From CALHVX01 sp964640725 (GTDB lineage: Bacteria; Pseudomonadota; Gammaproteobacteria; Pseudomonadales; Azotimanducaceae): DNA of 64,000 bases. The notes beneath the pieces are model-generated. The model ran no database searches. It was not told the origin of the DNA and worked only from the letters and a program-made list of their open reading frames with translations. The stretch spans positions 21,012 to 85,011 of the forward strand of contig CAZXIJ010000018.1 in NCBI GenBank assembly GCA_964640725.1, given 5' to 3'. Position 1 is the first letter of the stretch; every line of letters begins with the position of its first letter. The translations under genes and the position numbers were made by a program. This document shows, in pieces, positions 17,987 to 26,421 of the stretch.

Positions 17987-20900
17987 TCAGCTTGCAGCCG
18001 GGCTCTCGTCACCGCGAAAGCGCCGGGGCAGGCGGCGGCGCACGTTCACCTTCAGATAGCGGCCAAAGGTCTTGAGCTGATGCGGCAGCGCCAGCATGGC
18101 GGGCGTTGCGACCAGCGTCAGTAGCGTCGCAAAGGTCAGCCCAGACACGATGGCCTGGGACAACGGGACCCAGAAACTCGACAGCTGTCCGCCGTAGATG
18201 ATCTGCCGGTTCAGCAGATCGATAGACAGGTTGCTGGCCAGCGGCAGCAAGCCAAAGATGGTCGTCACGGTGGTCAGCAGTACGGGCCGCAGGCGCTGCG
18301 CGCCGGTGCGCACGATCAGCGACAGGTAGTCGAGCTCCGGGTGCTCCCGGCGCAGGTGGTTGTAGGTGTCGATGAGCACGATGTTGTTGTTCACCACGAT
18401 GCCGGCCAGCGCCACGACGCCGGTGCCGGTAAGAATGGCGCTGAACGGGCTCTCCAGAATGATCAGGCCCAGCAGCACCCCGGCCGTGGACATGACCACG
18501 GCAAACAGAATCAGCCAGCTCTGGTACAGGCTGTTGAACTGCGTAACCAGCAGCACAAACATCAACAGCATGGACATGGTGAACGCGACTGTGACGAAGG
18601 CGACCGCTTCGGCCTGTTCTTCGTTGGCGCCGCGGAAGGTGATTTTCAGCCGCGGGTCGAAGTCCTGCGTGTCGAGCCACGCCTGAATCTCTTTGACCTT
18701 CGCGTCGGCCATGACGCCTTCGGCGACATTGGCGCGAATGAACTCAACGGCGGTGCCGTCGATACGCTGAATCGTGTCGACATTGGGTGCCGGCACGCGC
18801 TTGACGAAGTTGCCGATCGGTACCATGCCCTTGGGGGTCGTAATCTTCAGCTCGTCGAGGGACGAAACGCCCCGCTCGCTTTTTGGATAGCGCACGCGGA
18901 TGTCGACGGCATCTTCGGCGTTGTCTGGCCGGTACTCTCCGACTTTGACGCCGTTGGTCACCAGCTGCACGGCAATGCCAACCTGGGATACGTCGGCACC
19001 GTACAGTGCGGCCTGGGCCCGATCGACTTCCAGCCGCCACTCGATACCCGGCAGGGAGCGTGTGTCGTCGATGTCGATGACGCCTTCGAGCTGGCTGACG
19101 AATTCGTAGACCTGATCGACCGCAGGCTCGAGAGTAGAGCTGGATTGCGAGGAGAACTGCAGCTGGATGGGCTTGCCGATTGGCGGGCCCTGCTCCATCT
19201 CTTCGATCTCGACGCTGATGCCGGCGAGGTGTGCGGTCCGATCTCGGATCTCCTGCATAACTTCCGGCACTTTGCGCTCGCGCTCGTTCTCTTCGACCAT
19301 TTCCAGGGCCAGCTGGCCAATGCGGTCGAAGCCGGCGCGGGAAGCGCCGCCGGTGAGCATGGTGTAAGTGTTGAGGTCCTTGACCTCGGGGATCTGCAGC
19401 ACCTGTTCTTCGACGTCCTTGACCAGCTCGTTGGTCTCGTCCACGGACAGGTTGCCGCGCGCCCGCACGGTAATGATCGCGAAGGACGCGTCGGAGTCAG
19501 AGAAAAACACCATGCCCTTGCCGTAGCTGCCGTAGGCGATGAAGCTGCCGATCAGCAGGGCAACGGTGACCAGGAAGGTGATCGGAGCGTAACGGGTACT
19601 GACGGATAGCAGCCGCGCATAGAGACCGGTCATGGACTTCAGGCGGGTGGGATCGCCGTCCTCCAGCTCTTTAAGCGTGCGCATGGCCGCCTCGTCGCGC
19701 GAGCCGGCCTTGCCGAACAGGGCGCCCAGCATCGGGCCGAAAACCAGGGCATAGATCAGCGAGCCGAGCAGTACGGCGAAGACCGTTATGGGCAGGTAGC
19801 TCATGAATTTGCCGGACACGCCGGGCCAGAACATCAGCGGCAGGAAAGCCGCCAGGGTTGTTCCGATGGAAGCGATGACGGGCCAGGCCATGCGTTTGGC
19901 GGCAAGCGCATACGCCGCCCGGCGGTCGAATCCTTCGGTCATCTTGCGGTCGGCGTACTCGGTTACCACGATGGCGCCGTCGATCAGCATGCCGAGACCG
20001 AGCAACATGCCGAACATCACCATGAAGTTGAAGGTGAAGCCAAGCTGATGAATCACGATCAGCGAGATGAGAAACGAAACCGGTATTCCGAGGCCCACGA
20101 TCACGCCACTGCGGAAACCCATGGCGGCAACCACCAGGACCATCACCAAAGCGAGTGCGGTAAAGATATTGCCCTGCAGCTCTGTGACCTGGCTGACCGC
20201 CCAGGGTGCCTGATCTTGGCTGTAAAACACGTCGACGCGGCTCGGAAAGTCCGGACGCATGCGCTCAACGATCTCGCGCGTCTGGCCGATGGTCTCGATG
20301 ACGTTGGAGTTGGCGCGCTTCTTGACCGCGAGAGAAATCGCCCGGCGGCCGTTGACGCGCGCGTAGTTGGTGCGGTCTTTGAAGGTGCGGTGCACAGTGG
20401 CGACGTCCTTCAGGGTCACTACGGTGTCGCCGCTGGCGCGGATCGGCAGATCGAATACGTCTTTCGCTTCTTCGATCACGCTGGGGATCTTGACCGCGAA
20501 ACGTCCTTCTCCCGTGTCGATGCTGCCCGCGGGAATCAGGCGGTTGTTGCGAACGATGGTGTTAATCAGCTCTTCGCTGGAGATCGCGTAGGATTCCAGC
20601 GCCGCTGGATCGATAATCGCTTCCAGGATTTCCTCGCGCGCGCCGACCATCTCGGCCTCGAGCACATCCGGTACGGTCTCGATCTCGTCCTTTAGCTGCA
20701 CCGCCATGTTGTAGAGCACGCGCTCCGGTACATCCTGGCCGGCGACGTTGACGCGGATGAGCGGGAAGTCGTCGGCCGACATCTCTTTGATGACCGGTTC
20801 TTCGGCAGTGCTTGGCAGCTCCGGACGGACCCGGTCCATCGCTTCGCGCACATCAAGCTCAGCCTGGTTGAGATCGGCTTCGGCATCGAACTCCACCATC

Positions 20901-21175
20901 AGCGTGGCGCTGCCCTCTGATGCGTAGGCAGATAGCTCGTCGACGCCTTCAATTTTGCGCAGTTCCAGCTCGGCGGGCATAACCAGCAGCCGCTCGCTGT
21001 CCTCTGGCGAGATGCCCTCGTGGTAGATCATCACCATAAAAAACGGCACTTCGATGTGCGGCTCGTTGGCGATCGGAATTGCGCGGTAGGCGAACAGTCC
21101 GGCCATCACCACCATAAGCAGCAGCAGCCCGGTCGTTCGTGACCGGTTGATTGCGACGTCAATGAATCCAGCCAT
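17987..21175 (-). CDS. RND efflux permease (second system)
   Basis: This 1,062-residue inner-membrane pump subunit has a complete RND architecture. TM1 is at about residues 16-34, followed by a periplasmic porter loop, a TM2-TM6 bundle, a second porter domain and a final five-helix group ending near residue 1040. The TM4 motif is GMLIDGAIVVTEYADRKM, with one Asp at about residue 399 and Gly at 400, where AcrB has two Asp. It therefore belongs to a divergent branch whose substrate is unknown. The adaptor gene lies 29 bases upstream on the same strand. No outer-membrane factor gene is nearby. Its codon and base composition looks like that of its neighbours. Confidence 0.92.
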   Translation of the reverse strand: MAGFIDVAINRSRTTGLLLLMVVMAGLFAYRAIPIANEPHIEVPFFMVMIYHEGISPEDSERLLVMPAELELRKIEGVDELSAYASEGSATLMVEFDAEADLNQAELDVREAMDRVRPELPSTAEEPVIKEMSADDFPLIRVNVAGQDVPERVLYNMAVQLKDEIETVPDVLEAEMVGAREEILEAIIDPAALESYAISSEELINTIVRNNRLIPAGSIDTGEGRFAVKIPSVIEEAKDVFDLPIRASGDTVVTLKDVATVHRTFKDRTNYARVNGRRAISLAVKKRANSNVIETIGQTREIVERMRPDFPSRVDVFYSQDQAPWAVSQVTELQGNIFTALALVMVLVVAAMGFRSGVIVGLGIPVSFLISLIVIHQLGFTFNFMVMFGMLLGLGMLIDGAIVVTEYADRKMTEGFDRRAAYALAAKRMAWPVIASIGTTLAAFLPLMFWPGVSGKFMSYLPITVFAVLLGSLIYALVFGPMLGALFGKAGSRDEAAMRTLKELEDGDPTRLKSMTGLYARLLSVSTRYAPITFLVTVALLIGSFIAYGSYGKGMVFFSDSDASFAIITVRARGNLSVDETNELVKDVEEQVLQIPEVKDLNTYTMLTGGASRAGFDRIGQLALEMVEENERERKVPEVMQEIRDRTAHLAGISVEIEEMEQGPPIGKPIQLQFSSQSSSTLEPAVDQVYEFVSQLEGVIDIDDTRSLPGIEWRLEVDRAQAALYGADVSQVGIAVQLVTNGVKVGEYRPDNAEDAVDIRVRYPKSERGVSSLDELKITTPKGMVPIGNFVKRVPAPNVDTIQRIDGTAVEFIRANVAEGVMADAKVKEIQAWLDTQDFDPRLKITFRGANEEQAEAVAFVTVAFTMSMLLMFVLLVTQFNSLYQSWLILFAVVMSTAGVLLGLIILESPFSAILTGTGVVALAGIVVNNNIVLIDTYNHLRREHPELDYLSLIVRTGAQRLRPVLLTTVTTIFGLLPLASNLSIDLLNRQIIYGGQLSSFWVPLSQAIVSGLTFATLLTLVATPAMLALPHQLKTFGRYLKVNVRRRLPRRFRGDESPAAS

Positions 21176-21204
21176 GACTCTCTCCTGCCCCAGGCGCTGT
21201 GCGG

Positions 21205-22428
21205 CTAGTAAGCGGCGCTGACGGGGTTGCCGAGCGCGCTGTCGCTGTTCTGGTTGGCAGACTGCGGCGAGCGGCTGGCCGGGGTTTCCGATTGGGCCTT
21301 GCGGCTGCTGTCGTTGTCCGGCGCGGCCGCGGGCAGGGCGCCCGTTGCCTCGTAGGTGATTTCGACCCGGTCCCCGGGCACGACCAGCTCCTGACCGACG
21401 GTGATGATGGTGGCGATATCCGGCAGGCCAGTGACCCAGGCACCCGTGGCGTCGCTGCTCACGACCTCGACCGGGTAGAACGCGACCCGATCATTGGCGT
21501 CGATGATTCGGACGCCGATGCCGCCGTCATCGTCCAGCGCGAACAGCGCCGGGCTGACCTGGTGGGCGTTGATCTTGGCGACGGGCAGGCTCATTTCCGT
21601 CGTGACGCCACTGCGGAGCGCGCCGTCGGCGTTGTCGATGGCCACCTCGATCGCATAGGTGCGGGTGTCCGGATCGCTTTGTGTGCCGACAAAGGTCACC
21701 GGGCCCTGGACCTGCTGTCCGGTGCTGAGCATGCCCGTGGCGATCTCGCCAACCTCGATGCTGGCAATCTGTTTTTCCGGCACCCGGCCCACCAGCAGCA
21801 TCGGGTCGAGATCGACGACCGTGGCGCAGCGGGCACCGGGCGACACGTAGTCTCCGACTTCCAGCGCCACGTCTTCGACGATCCCCGCGAACGGCGCTTT
21901 GATGCGGGTGCGGCCGAGATCCAGCTCGCGGCGCTCAACATTGGCCTGGGCGGCAGCCAGGCGAGCCTTGGCCTGAGCGATGCCGGTCTCGGAAAGGAAG
22001 CCCTTGGTCTGCAGCTCGAGGCTGCCCTCGTACTCGATTTTGGCCTGGTCGAAGGCGGCTTCGGCTTCGGTCAGCGCCGCTTTGCGGTCATCGGTGGAGA
22101 TGCGGCACAGCAACTCGCCGGCCCGAACCTGGTCGCCGCGCTCTACCGGGCGTTCAGTGATGCGCCCCGTCAGCTCGGCTTTGACGTCGACGGTGCGCTT
22201 GTTTTCGGTCCGCCCGCGGACCCGGACGACCTTCGTCCGTTGCTCGGACTGGATGACCGCGGCGCGAACACGGGTGGGTGCCCGGTCTTCCGCTGCCGCG
22301 GCGCGGGCCTGGTTCTGTTCGGCCAGGGTCTTGAGCGGTGCGGGCTCTTCTTTGTCGAGCTGACCGGAAAACAGCCAGAGCGCTATGAGCAGGGCAATGA
22401 TGCCTGCCGTGATGTAGGTGCTTCGCAT
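21205..22428 (-). CDS. RND efflux periplasmic adaptor (second system)
   Basis: This 407-residue membrane fusion protein has an N-terminal signal-anchor helix (about residues 7-21). Two lipoyl halves follow (VDVKAELTGRITERPVERGDQVRAG and RIKAPFAGIVEDVALEVGDYV) around an alpha-helical hairpin near residues 110-170. A beta barrel and a membrane-proximal domain come next. The last 45 residues are a Ser/Asn/Gln-rich, low-complexity tail, unusual for the family. It precedes and probably assembles with the 17987-21175 permease. A 25-base dyad at 22472-22496 upstream could be a repressor site. Confidence 0.9.
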   Translation of the reverse strand: MRSTYITAGIIALLIALWLFSGQLDKEEPAPLKTLAEQNQARAAAAEDRAPTRVRAAVIQSEQRTKVVRVRGRTENKRTVDVKAELTGRITERPVERGDQVRAGELLCRISTDDRKAALTEAEAAFDQAKIEYEGSLELQTKGFLSETGIAQAKARLAAAQANVERRELDLGRTRIKAPFAGIVEDVALEVGDYVSPGARCATVVDLDPMLLVGRVPEKQIASIEVGEIATGMLSTGQQVQGPVTFVGTQSDPDTRTYAIEVAIDNADGALRSGVTTEMSLPVAKINAHQVSPALFALDDDGGIGVRIIDANDRVAFYPVEVVSSDATGAWVTGLPDIATIITVGQELVVPGDRVEITYEATGALPAAAPDNDSSRKAQSETPASRSPQSANQNSDSALGNPVSAAY

Positions 22429-22471
22429 GGCGTGTTACCGATTGAGTGCTACAAAAAGTAACATAAAGGGG

Positions 22472-22496
22472 GGTCTGACACCAATCAGGTTAGACC
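22472..22496. promoter_or_regulatory. imperfect dyad upstream of the second RND operon
   Basis: GGTCTGACACC at the left and GGTTAGACC at the right form an imperfect inverted repeat about 45 bases before the adaptor start. This position and size suit a TetR-type operator. There is no regulator gene adjacent to test it against. Confidence 0.3.
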
Positions 22497-22629
22497 AATT
22501 TGCGCCGCAGACTGGGGGAGTGGTCGTGAATTGATCGACAAAAGCGGGTGGCGGTCGGCCAAGCCGCGGAAGCCGTCACAGCTTGGCAGTCGGCGCTGCC
22601 TGCGGGCACGCAGACTAACGCCCAGAGCG

Positions 22630-22651
22630 CGCCGGGCCTGGGCGCCCGGCG
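22630..22651. terminator. GC-rich hairpin after the GST gene
   Basis: CGCCGGGC and GCCCGGCG form an 8-bp stem around six bases, just past the minus-strand GST stop at 22668. There is no T-run, so factor-dependent termination or mRNA 3'-end protection is as likely as intrinsic termination. Confidence 0.4.
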
Positions 22652-22667
22652 TTCAGAGGCAGCCGAG

Positions 22668-23291
22668 TCAGGCCGTAGCGGCCGGGCGAGCCTCCATGCG
22701 CTGGAACCACGCGTGAACGTTGGCCAGGGACTCATCGTAGGGCTGACCGACATTTTTGCCGAAGGCCAGGAACGCGTGCAGCAGGATGTCTGCGAGCGTT
22801 GGCGTATCGCCAGCAATATAGTCTCTTCCGGCCATCTGACCGTCCAGCCAGGCGATCTTTTCCCGGGCGATCTGCTTCAGGCCCTCGGAAGCTTCCGGGA
22901 TGGTGATCATGCGGTCCTTGAAGATCGGCATGCCCTCGGAGTAGCGAAAGCCGTTGGCCAGAGGCTCGCAAATCCCCAGATCGACTCGCCGGGTCCACAT
23001 GCGGGTATTGGCCCGGGCCTCCGGCGTCGTGCCGATCCAGGCGGTCTGGCCCTGCTTTTCGTCCAGGTACTCGCAGATGGCGGTGACCTCGGCGAGCACG
23101 GTGCCATCGTCCAGTTCCAGGCACGGCAACTGGCCGCCGGGATTGATGCTGAGATAGGGCTCNNNNNNNNNNNNNNNNNNNNNNNNNNNNNNNNNNNNNN
23201 NNNNNNNNNNNNNNNNNNNNNNNNNNNNNNNNNNNNNNNNNNNNNNNNNNNNNNNNNNNNNNACGCGAACCATCGTGTGGAGGTATTTCAT
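22668..23291 (-). CDS. glutathione S-transferase-like protein, internal assembly gap
   Basis: The visible part starts KYLHTMVR, is then lost in the 23163-23262 gap, and resumes with EPYLSINPGGQLPCLELDDGTVLAEVTAICEYL. That is the thioredoxin-fold N-terminal domain with the cis-Pro region and the glutathione-gamma-Glu contact (VTAICEYL, where Glu-Ser/Ala normally sits). The helical C-terminal domain shows the family N-capping motif DTPTLADI and runs to the stop at 22668. About 30-40 residues carrying the catalytic Ser/Cys/Tyr are missing, so the class cannot be set. A second GST-like gene is at 32611. Confidence 0.8.
   Translation of the reverse strand: MKYLHTMVRXXXXXXXXXXXXXXXXXXXXXXXXXXXXXXXXXXEPYLSINPGGQLPCLELDDGTVLAEVTAICEYLDEKQGQTAWIGTTPEARANTRMWTRRVDLGICEPLANGFRYSEGMPIFKDRMITIPEASEGLKQIAREKIAWLDGQMAGRDYIAGDTPTLADILLHAFLAFGKNVGQPYDESLANVHAWFQRMEARPAATA
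23163..23262. other. assembly gap (100 N)
   Basis: The placeholder sits in the N-terminal thioredoxin-like domain of the GST gene. There is no repeat at its edges. Confidence 0.98.
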
Positions 23292-23379
23292 ACAGATCGC
23301 CGCAAGTTCGTCCGCCGCATCATACGAGGCGGCGGCGGGCGATCACAGGGCGAGGCCCTGGGCCCTCTAGCGCCGAGGG

Positions 23380-23529
23380 CTAGAAGGTTTGCAGGGTCGC
23401 GGCAAGAGACAGGAGCAGGCTGGAAAACGCGGCGGCCAGCAACAGGGCTTCACCGCCGGTTAACAGGTCGCTGGGCGCAGCGACAGCTGCGGTCCGGTTC
23501 TGGTTTTCGTAGGTCAGCAGATTAAACAT
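23380..23529 (-). CDS. putative 49-residue small membrane protein
   Basis: I do not recognise this protein. The reading frame runs from an ATG at 23529 to a TAG at 23380. It is preceded by GAGGAGAG about seven bases before the start, a good ribosome-binding site. The first half is polar (FNLLTYENQNR near the start). The second half is a continuous Leu/Ala stretch of about 20 residues (about 27-47), consistent with a single membrane helix. It lies 88 bases upstream of the GST gene on the same strand. Its small size means chance remains possible, but the ribosome-binding site, codon composition and clear polarity split favour a real gene. Confidence 0.45.
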   Translation of the reverse strand: MFNLLTYENQNRTAAVAAPSDLLTGGEALLLAAAFSSLLLSLAATLQTF

Positions 23530-23824
23530 GACGACTCTCTCCTCGTTGCTGCGCGACCTGCCTCCCCCGAAGCAGGGCTCTGATTTCGATCCGCTCTGGT
23601 TGGGGCCTGACCGGTCAGAGTTCGACGCGTTCAGCTTAGGCCCGTCCAGAATCAGTCACTTCTGAAATCAGTTACCGCGAATGACAGGGATTAAGGCTAG
23701 GGGCGAAAGCTGAAGTGACCGGGAAAGAAAACTGGAGGGAACATGGAATGACGTGAAATCGGCCAGGCATCACGTCCAGATCGGATGCCTGCTGAACAGT
23801 TGGCCTGCCCTGGGGGGGGTATCG
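23530..23824. other. intergenic stretch without a supported gene
   Basis: About 295 bases between two small minus-strand genes. Apart from the palindrome at 23607-23618, I see no promoter hexamer pair, hairpin or reading frame with a ribosome-binding site that I would defend. It presumably carries the promoter of the 23380-23529 gene. Confidence 0.5.
23607..23618. promoter_or_regulatory. perfect 12-bp palindrome CTGACCGGTCAG
   Basis: The palindrome lies 78 bases upstream of the putative small membrane protein start on the minus strand, in a stretch with no larger gene. It is the size of a repressor half-site pair. No cognate regulator is adjacent. Confidence 0.3.
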
Positions 23825-24034
23825 TCAGTTATTGTGACTATTTCGGTGCGCTCGGGCGAGCAACTCCTGAAAGGCTCGATCGACGGACCGCGGCAGCGGT
23901 CGCTGGGACGCTGAGCGTTCATCGTATTCGCTGCGCAGGGCGTCAGCGATTTGCCGGTGGGCTTTGGCGCGTCCAGGCGATTGGGCGCCGGCACCGGATG
24001 GCATGTGAGAATTCTTCGGGACACGCACGGACAT
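23825..24034 (-). CDS. putative 69-residue basic small protein
   Basis: The ATG at 24034 is preceded by AAGGAGGTT (24043-24051), a near-perfect Shine-Dalgarno sequence about eight bases away and one of the strongest in the window. The product is basic and Ser/Arg-rich at the N-terminus. It has one probable amphipathic helix IADALRSEYDE and a second helix VDRAFQELLARAH. It has no signal peptide, membrane helix or Cys/His metal motif. The LR-x-x-YDE ... LP ... ELL spacing faintly recalls NepR-type anti-sigma factors, but this is not strong enough to assign. It is divergent from the carotenoid oxygenase gene. Confidence 0.55.
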   Translation of the reverse strand: MSVRVPKNSHMPSGAGAQSPGRAKAHRQIADALRSEYDERSASQRPLPRSVDRAFQELLARAHRNSHNN

Positions 24035-24240
24035 CTTAGAGCAACCTCCTTGCTCACACGTGGTGATCTGTCGTTTGCATACCGTACCAGACCCTGCGAT
24101 CCCCGCGCGGCATCTATGGCCGCTTTGTGAAAACGCCTTGTAAATTCGATGCCCGCGGACTGTCTTGACGCTGTCTGCGCAAGGCGACAGGCTCCATGCG
24201 ATACGCCGGCCGTGTGCCGCTTTGCTTCGAGGACCCGTTC

Positions 24241-25647
24241 ATGACTCAGCCCTATCCGAACCATCCGCAGCTGCGCGGCAACTTTGCGCCGCTGCGCATG
24301 GAATGCGACCTGCACGATGTCGTCGTGCGCGGCGAGATTCCCAGAGACCTCGACATTACCTACTACCGAAACGGTCCCGATCCGCAGTATCCGCCCATCG
24401 GCCACCATCACTGGTTTGGCGGCGACGGCATGCTCCATATGTTCCGCATCCAGGACGGGCAGGTGGGGTACCGCAACCGCTGGGTGCGCACGCAAAAATG
24501 GCAGCTTGAGCGGGACGCGGGACGGGCGCTGTTCTCCAGCATGAACCCGGCGGAATCGGACCCGTCGGTGCAGGGGCTCGAGACGGACGGCCTGGCGAAC
24601 ACCAACGTGGTCTGGCATGGCGGTCGCCTGCTGGCGCTGGAGGAAGGGCACCCGCCGTTCGAGCTGGACCCGGACACCCTGGAGTCCCGGGGCGCCTGGC
24701 GTTTTGAAGGCCAGTTCGACGGGCCCATGACGGCGCACCCAAAGCTGGATCCGGAGACCGGCGAGATGCTGTTCTTCGGCTACATGGCCGGCGGTCCCTT
24801 TACCGACGACATCACCTTTCAGGTGGTGGATCGCACTGGCAAACTCACTCGCAGCGAGCGCTTCAGCGCGCCCTACCCGAGCATGGTGCACGATTTCATC
24901 ACCACTCGGGATCACATCATCTTTCCGATCTTTCCGCTGACGGGCAGCATGGACCGGGCCATGAAAGGGCAGCCGGCCTTTGCCTGGGAGCCCGACAAGG
25001 GAACCCACGTTGGGGTGATGCCGCGCAGCGGAACTGCGGCCGACATCCAGTGGTTTGAGACGGACCCCTGCTACGTGTTTCACCCCATGAACGCGTTCAG
25101 CGACGGCAACCAGATCACCGCGCACATGATGCAGTTTGGCGAAGCGCCGATGTTTCCCCATGCGGATGGCAGCGAGCCGAACCGGGAGGCGGCGAATGCG
25201 CGGCTGTGTGAGTGGACCATCGACCTGGGCGCGAACCGGGACGCCATCAAGACCCGATTCCTGGACGACATCACCGGCGAGTTCCCGCGCCTCGACGAGC
25301 GGCGGGCCGGGCTGAGTTACCGGCACGGGTACTACGGCGCGTCGACGATCCGCAATGGCGGCTCCGGCTTCAACGCGGTGGCGCATCAGGATTTTGAAAC
25401 AGGCAAGCGCACGTTGTGCGAGCTGCCGGAAGGCGATGCCACCGGCGAGCCGGTGTTCGTGCCGCGCAGTGCCGACGCGCCGGAGGGGCAGGGGTACCTG
25501 ATCTCAACGGTTTACCGGGCGGCCGAGAACCGGAGTGACCTGGCGATTTTTGACGCCGAAAACCTGAGGGACGGGCCGCTCGCCTGCGCCGAGCTGCCGC
25601 ACCGGGTGCCGTTCGGGTTTCATGGCAACTGGAAGTACAACAGCTAG
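24241..25647 (+). CDS. carotenoid cleavage oxygenase family protein
   Basis: This 468-residue seven-bladed beta-propeller enzyme uses non-heme Fe(II) to split alkene bonds of carotenoids, stilbenes or lignin-derived compounds. The four iron-binding His are visible in order: MTAHPKLD, SMVHDFI, YVFHPMNAF and the C-terminal GFHGNW. Typical family segments such as YYRNGPDPQY and HHWFGGDGMLHMF are present. The length is normal. The ATG at 24241 was chosen over one at 24196 because a GAGGA precedes it and MTQPYPNHPQLRGNFAP is the family-like N-terminus. It converges on the dehalogenase-like gene with 17 bases between stops. Substrate is unknown; no carotenoid synthesis genes are nearby. Confidence 0.92.
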   Translation: MTQPYPNHPQLRGNFAPLRMECDLHDVVVRGEIPRDLDITYYRNGPDPQYPPIGHHHWFGGDGMLHMFRIQDGQVGYRNRWVRTQKWQLERDAGRALFSSMNPAESDPSVQGLETDGLANTNVVWHGGRLLALEEGHPPFELDPDTLESRGAWRFEGQFDGPMTAHPKLDPETGEMLFFGYMAGGPFTDDITFQVVDRTGKLTRSERFSAPYPSMVHDFITTRDHIIFPIFPLTGSMDRAMKGQPAFAWEPDKGTHVGVMPRSGTAADIQWFETDPCYVFHPMNAFSDGNQITAHMMQFGEAPMFPHADGSEPNREAANARLCEWTIDLGANRDAIKTRFLDDITGEFPRLDERRAGLSYRHGYYGASTIRNGGSGFNAVAHQDFETGKRTLCELPEGDATGEPVFVPRSADAPEGQGYLISTVYRAAENRSDLAIFDAENLRDGPLACAELPHRVPFGFHGNWKYNS

Positions 25648-25664
25648 CGGCGCCCTGCAGCGGC

Positions 25665-26354
25665 CTAGCGCTGGGCCCAGCCCCCGCTAAACGGGATGGC
25701 CTGGCCGACAAAAAAATCGCTCTCGTCGCTGGCCAGAAACAGGGCGAAGCGCGCGTCTTCTTCGGCGGTGGCCAGCCTGCCCAGGGGCACCTGCCGGGCC
25801 AGGGATTGCTGAAAGGACGGTTTCGCGCGCAGGCTTTCCGGGTAGTACACCGGGTTCTCGACGTAGTTCTGGGCGATCAGGTTGGCCTGGATGTTCCAGG
25901 GCGCGACCTCGACCCCCAGAGACTGGATGTAGCCGACCTGGGCGGCGCGCGCGGCGCTGTAAGCCGCCACGGTTTTCAGGCCCCGCAGCGCCGTCGCGCT
26001 GCCGTAGACCACAATCTTGCCGCGCCGGCGTTCTTTCATCTGCGGCAGCAGCGCGCGGCAGAGGCGGTGCAACGGGTGCACCATCGTGTCGAAGCATTCC
26101 GCCCAGGCCTCATCGCTCAAGTCCTCGCTCGCTGTGCCGGTGTGATTCGGCCCGGCCAGGTTGCCGATCAGGATGTCGACGGTGCCGGCGTCGGCCACCG
26201 CAGCCTCGCAGGCGCCGGGCCGGGTCAGGTCTCGCTGATCGGCCACGACGGTGGCTCCTTCCCGTTCGAACAGGTCGATGGTTGCAGCTCCCATGTACAC
26301 ATCGGCCTGGGTGACCAGTACTCGTTGGCCGGCGAGGCGTTTGGTTTCGCTCAC
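25665..26354 (-). CDS. halohydrin dehalogenase-like SDR-fold protein
   Basis: This 229-residue protein has an SDR-like fold but lacks the NAD(P)-binding glycine motif. In its place is T15-QADV-Y20-M-G22, which matches the halide-site motif T-x4-F/Y-x-G of halohydrin dehalogenases. The catalytic residues S119, Y132 and R136 are spaced S-x12-Y-x3-R, that family's second hallmark, with Arg replacing the SDR Lys. The segment NYVENPVYYPES (about 163-174) also resembles the substrate and halide loop of HheC-type enzymes, and the length fits. Such enzymes convert vicinal haloalcohols to epoxides and open epoxides with small anions. The gene follows the HlyD adaptor gene by 67 bases and may end that operon. 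A degenerate SDR of other function is the alternative. Confidence 0.8.
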   Translation of the reverse strand: MSETKRLAGQRVLVTQADVYMGAATIDLFEREGATVVADQRDLTRPGACEAAVADAGTVDILIGNLAGPNHTGTASEDLSDEAWAECFDTMVHPLHRLCRALLPQMKERRRGKIVVYGSATALRGLKTVAAYSAARAAQVGYIQSLGVEVAPWNIQANLIAQNYVENPVYYPESLRAKPSFQQSLARQVPLGRLATAEEDARFALFLASDESDFFVGQAIPFSGGWAQR

Positions 26355-26421
26355 TGGTGCGCTTCCTTCATTGTCGCGGCTGCAAAGTGTACCCGCGGCT
26401 CGGCCGCGATGCGCCCTGACG

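Noticed and set aside
24196..24240. Longer N-terminus of the carotenoid oxygenase from ATG 24196
   Set aside because: The extension lacks a ribosome-binding site and the family N-terminus starts at 24241.
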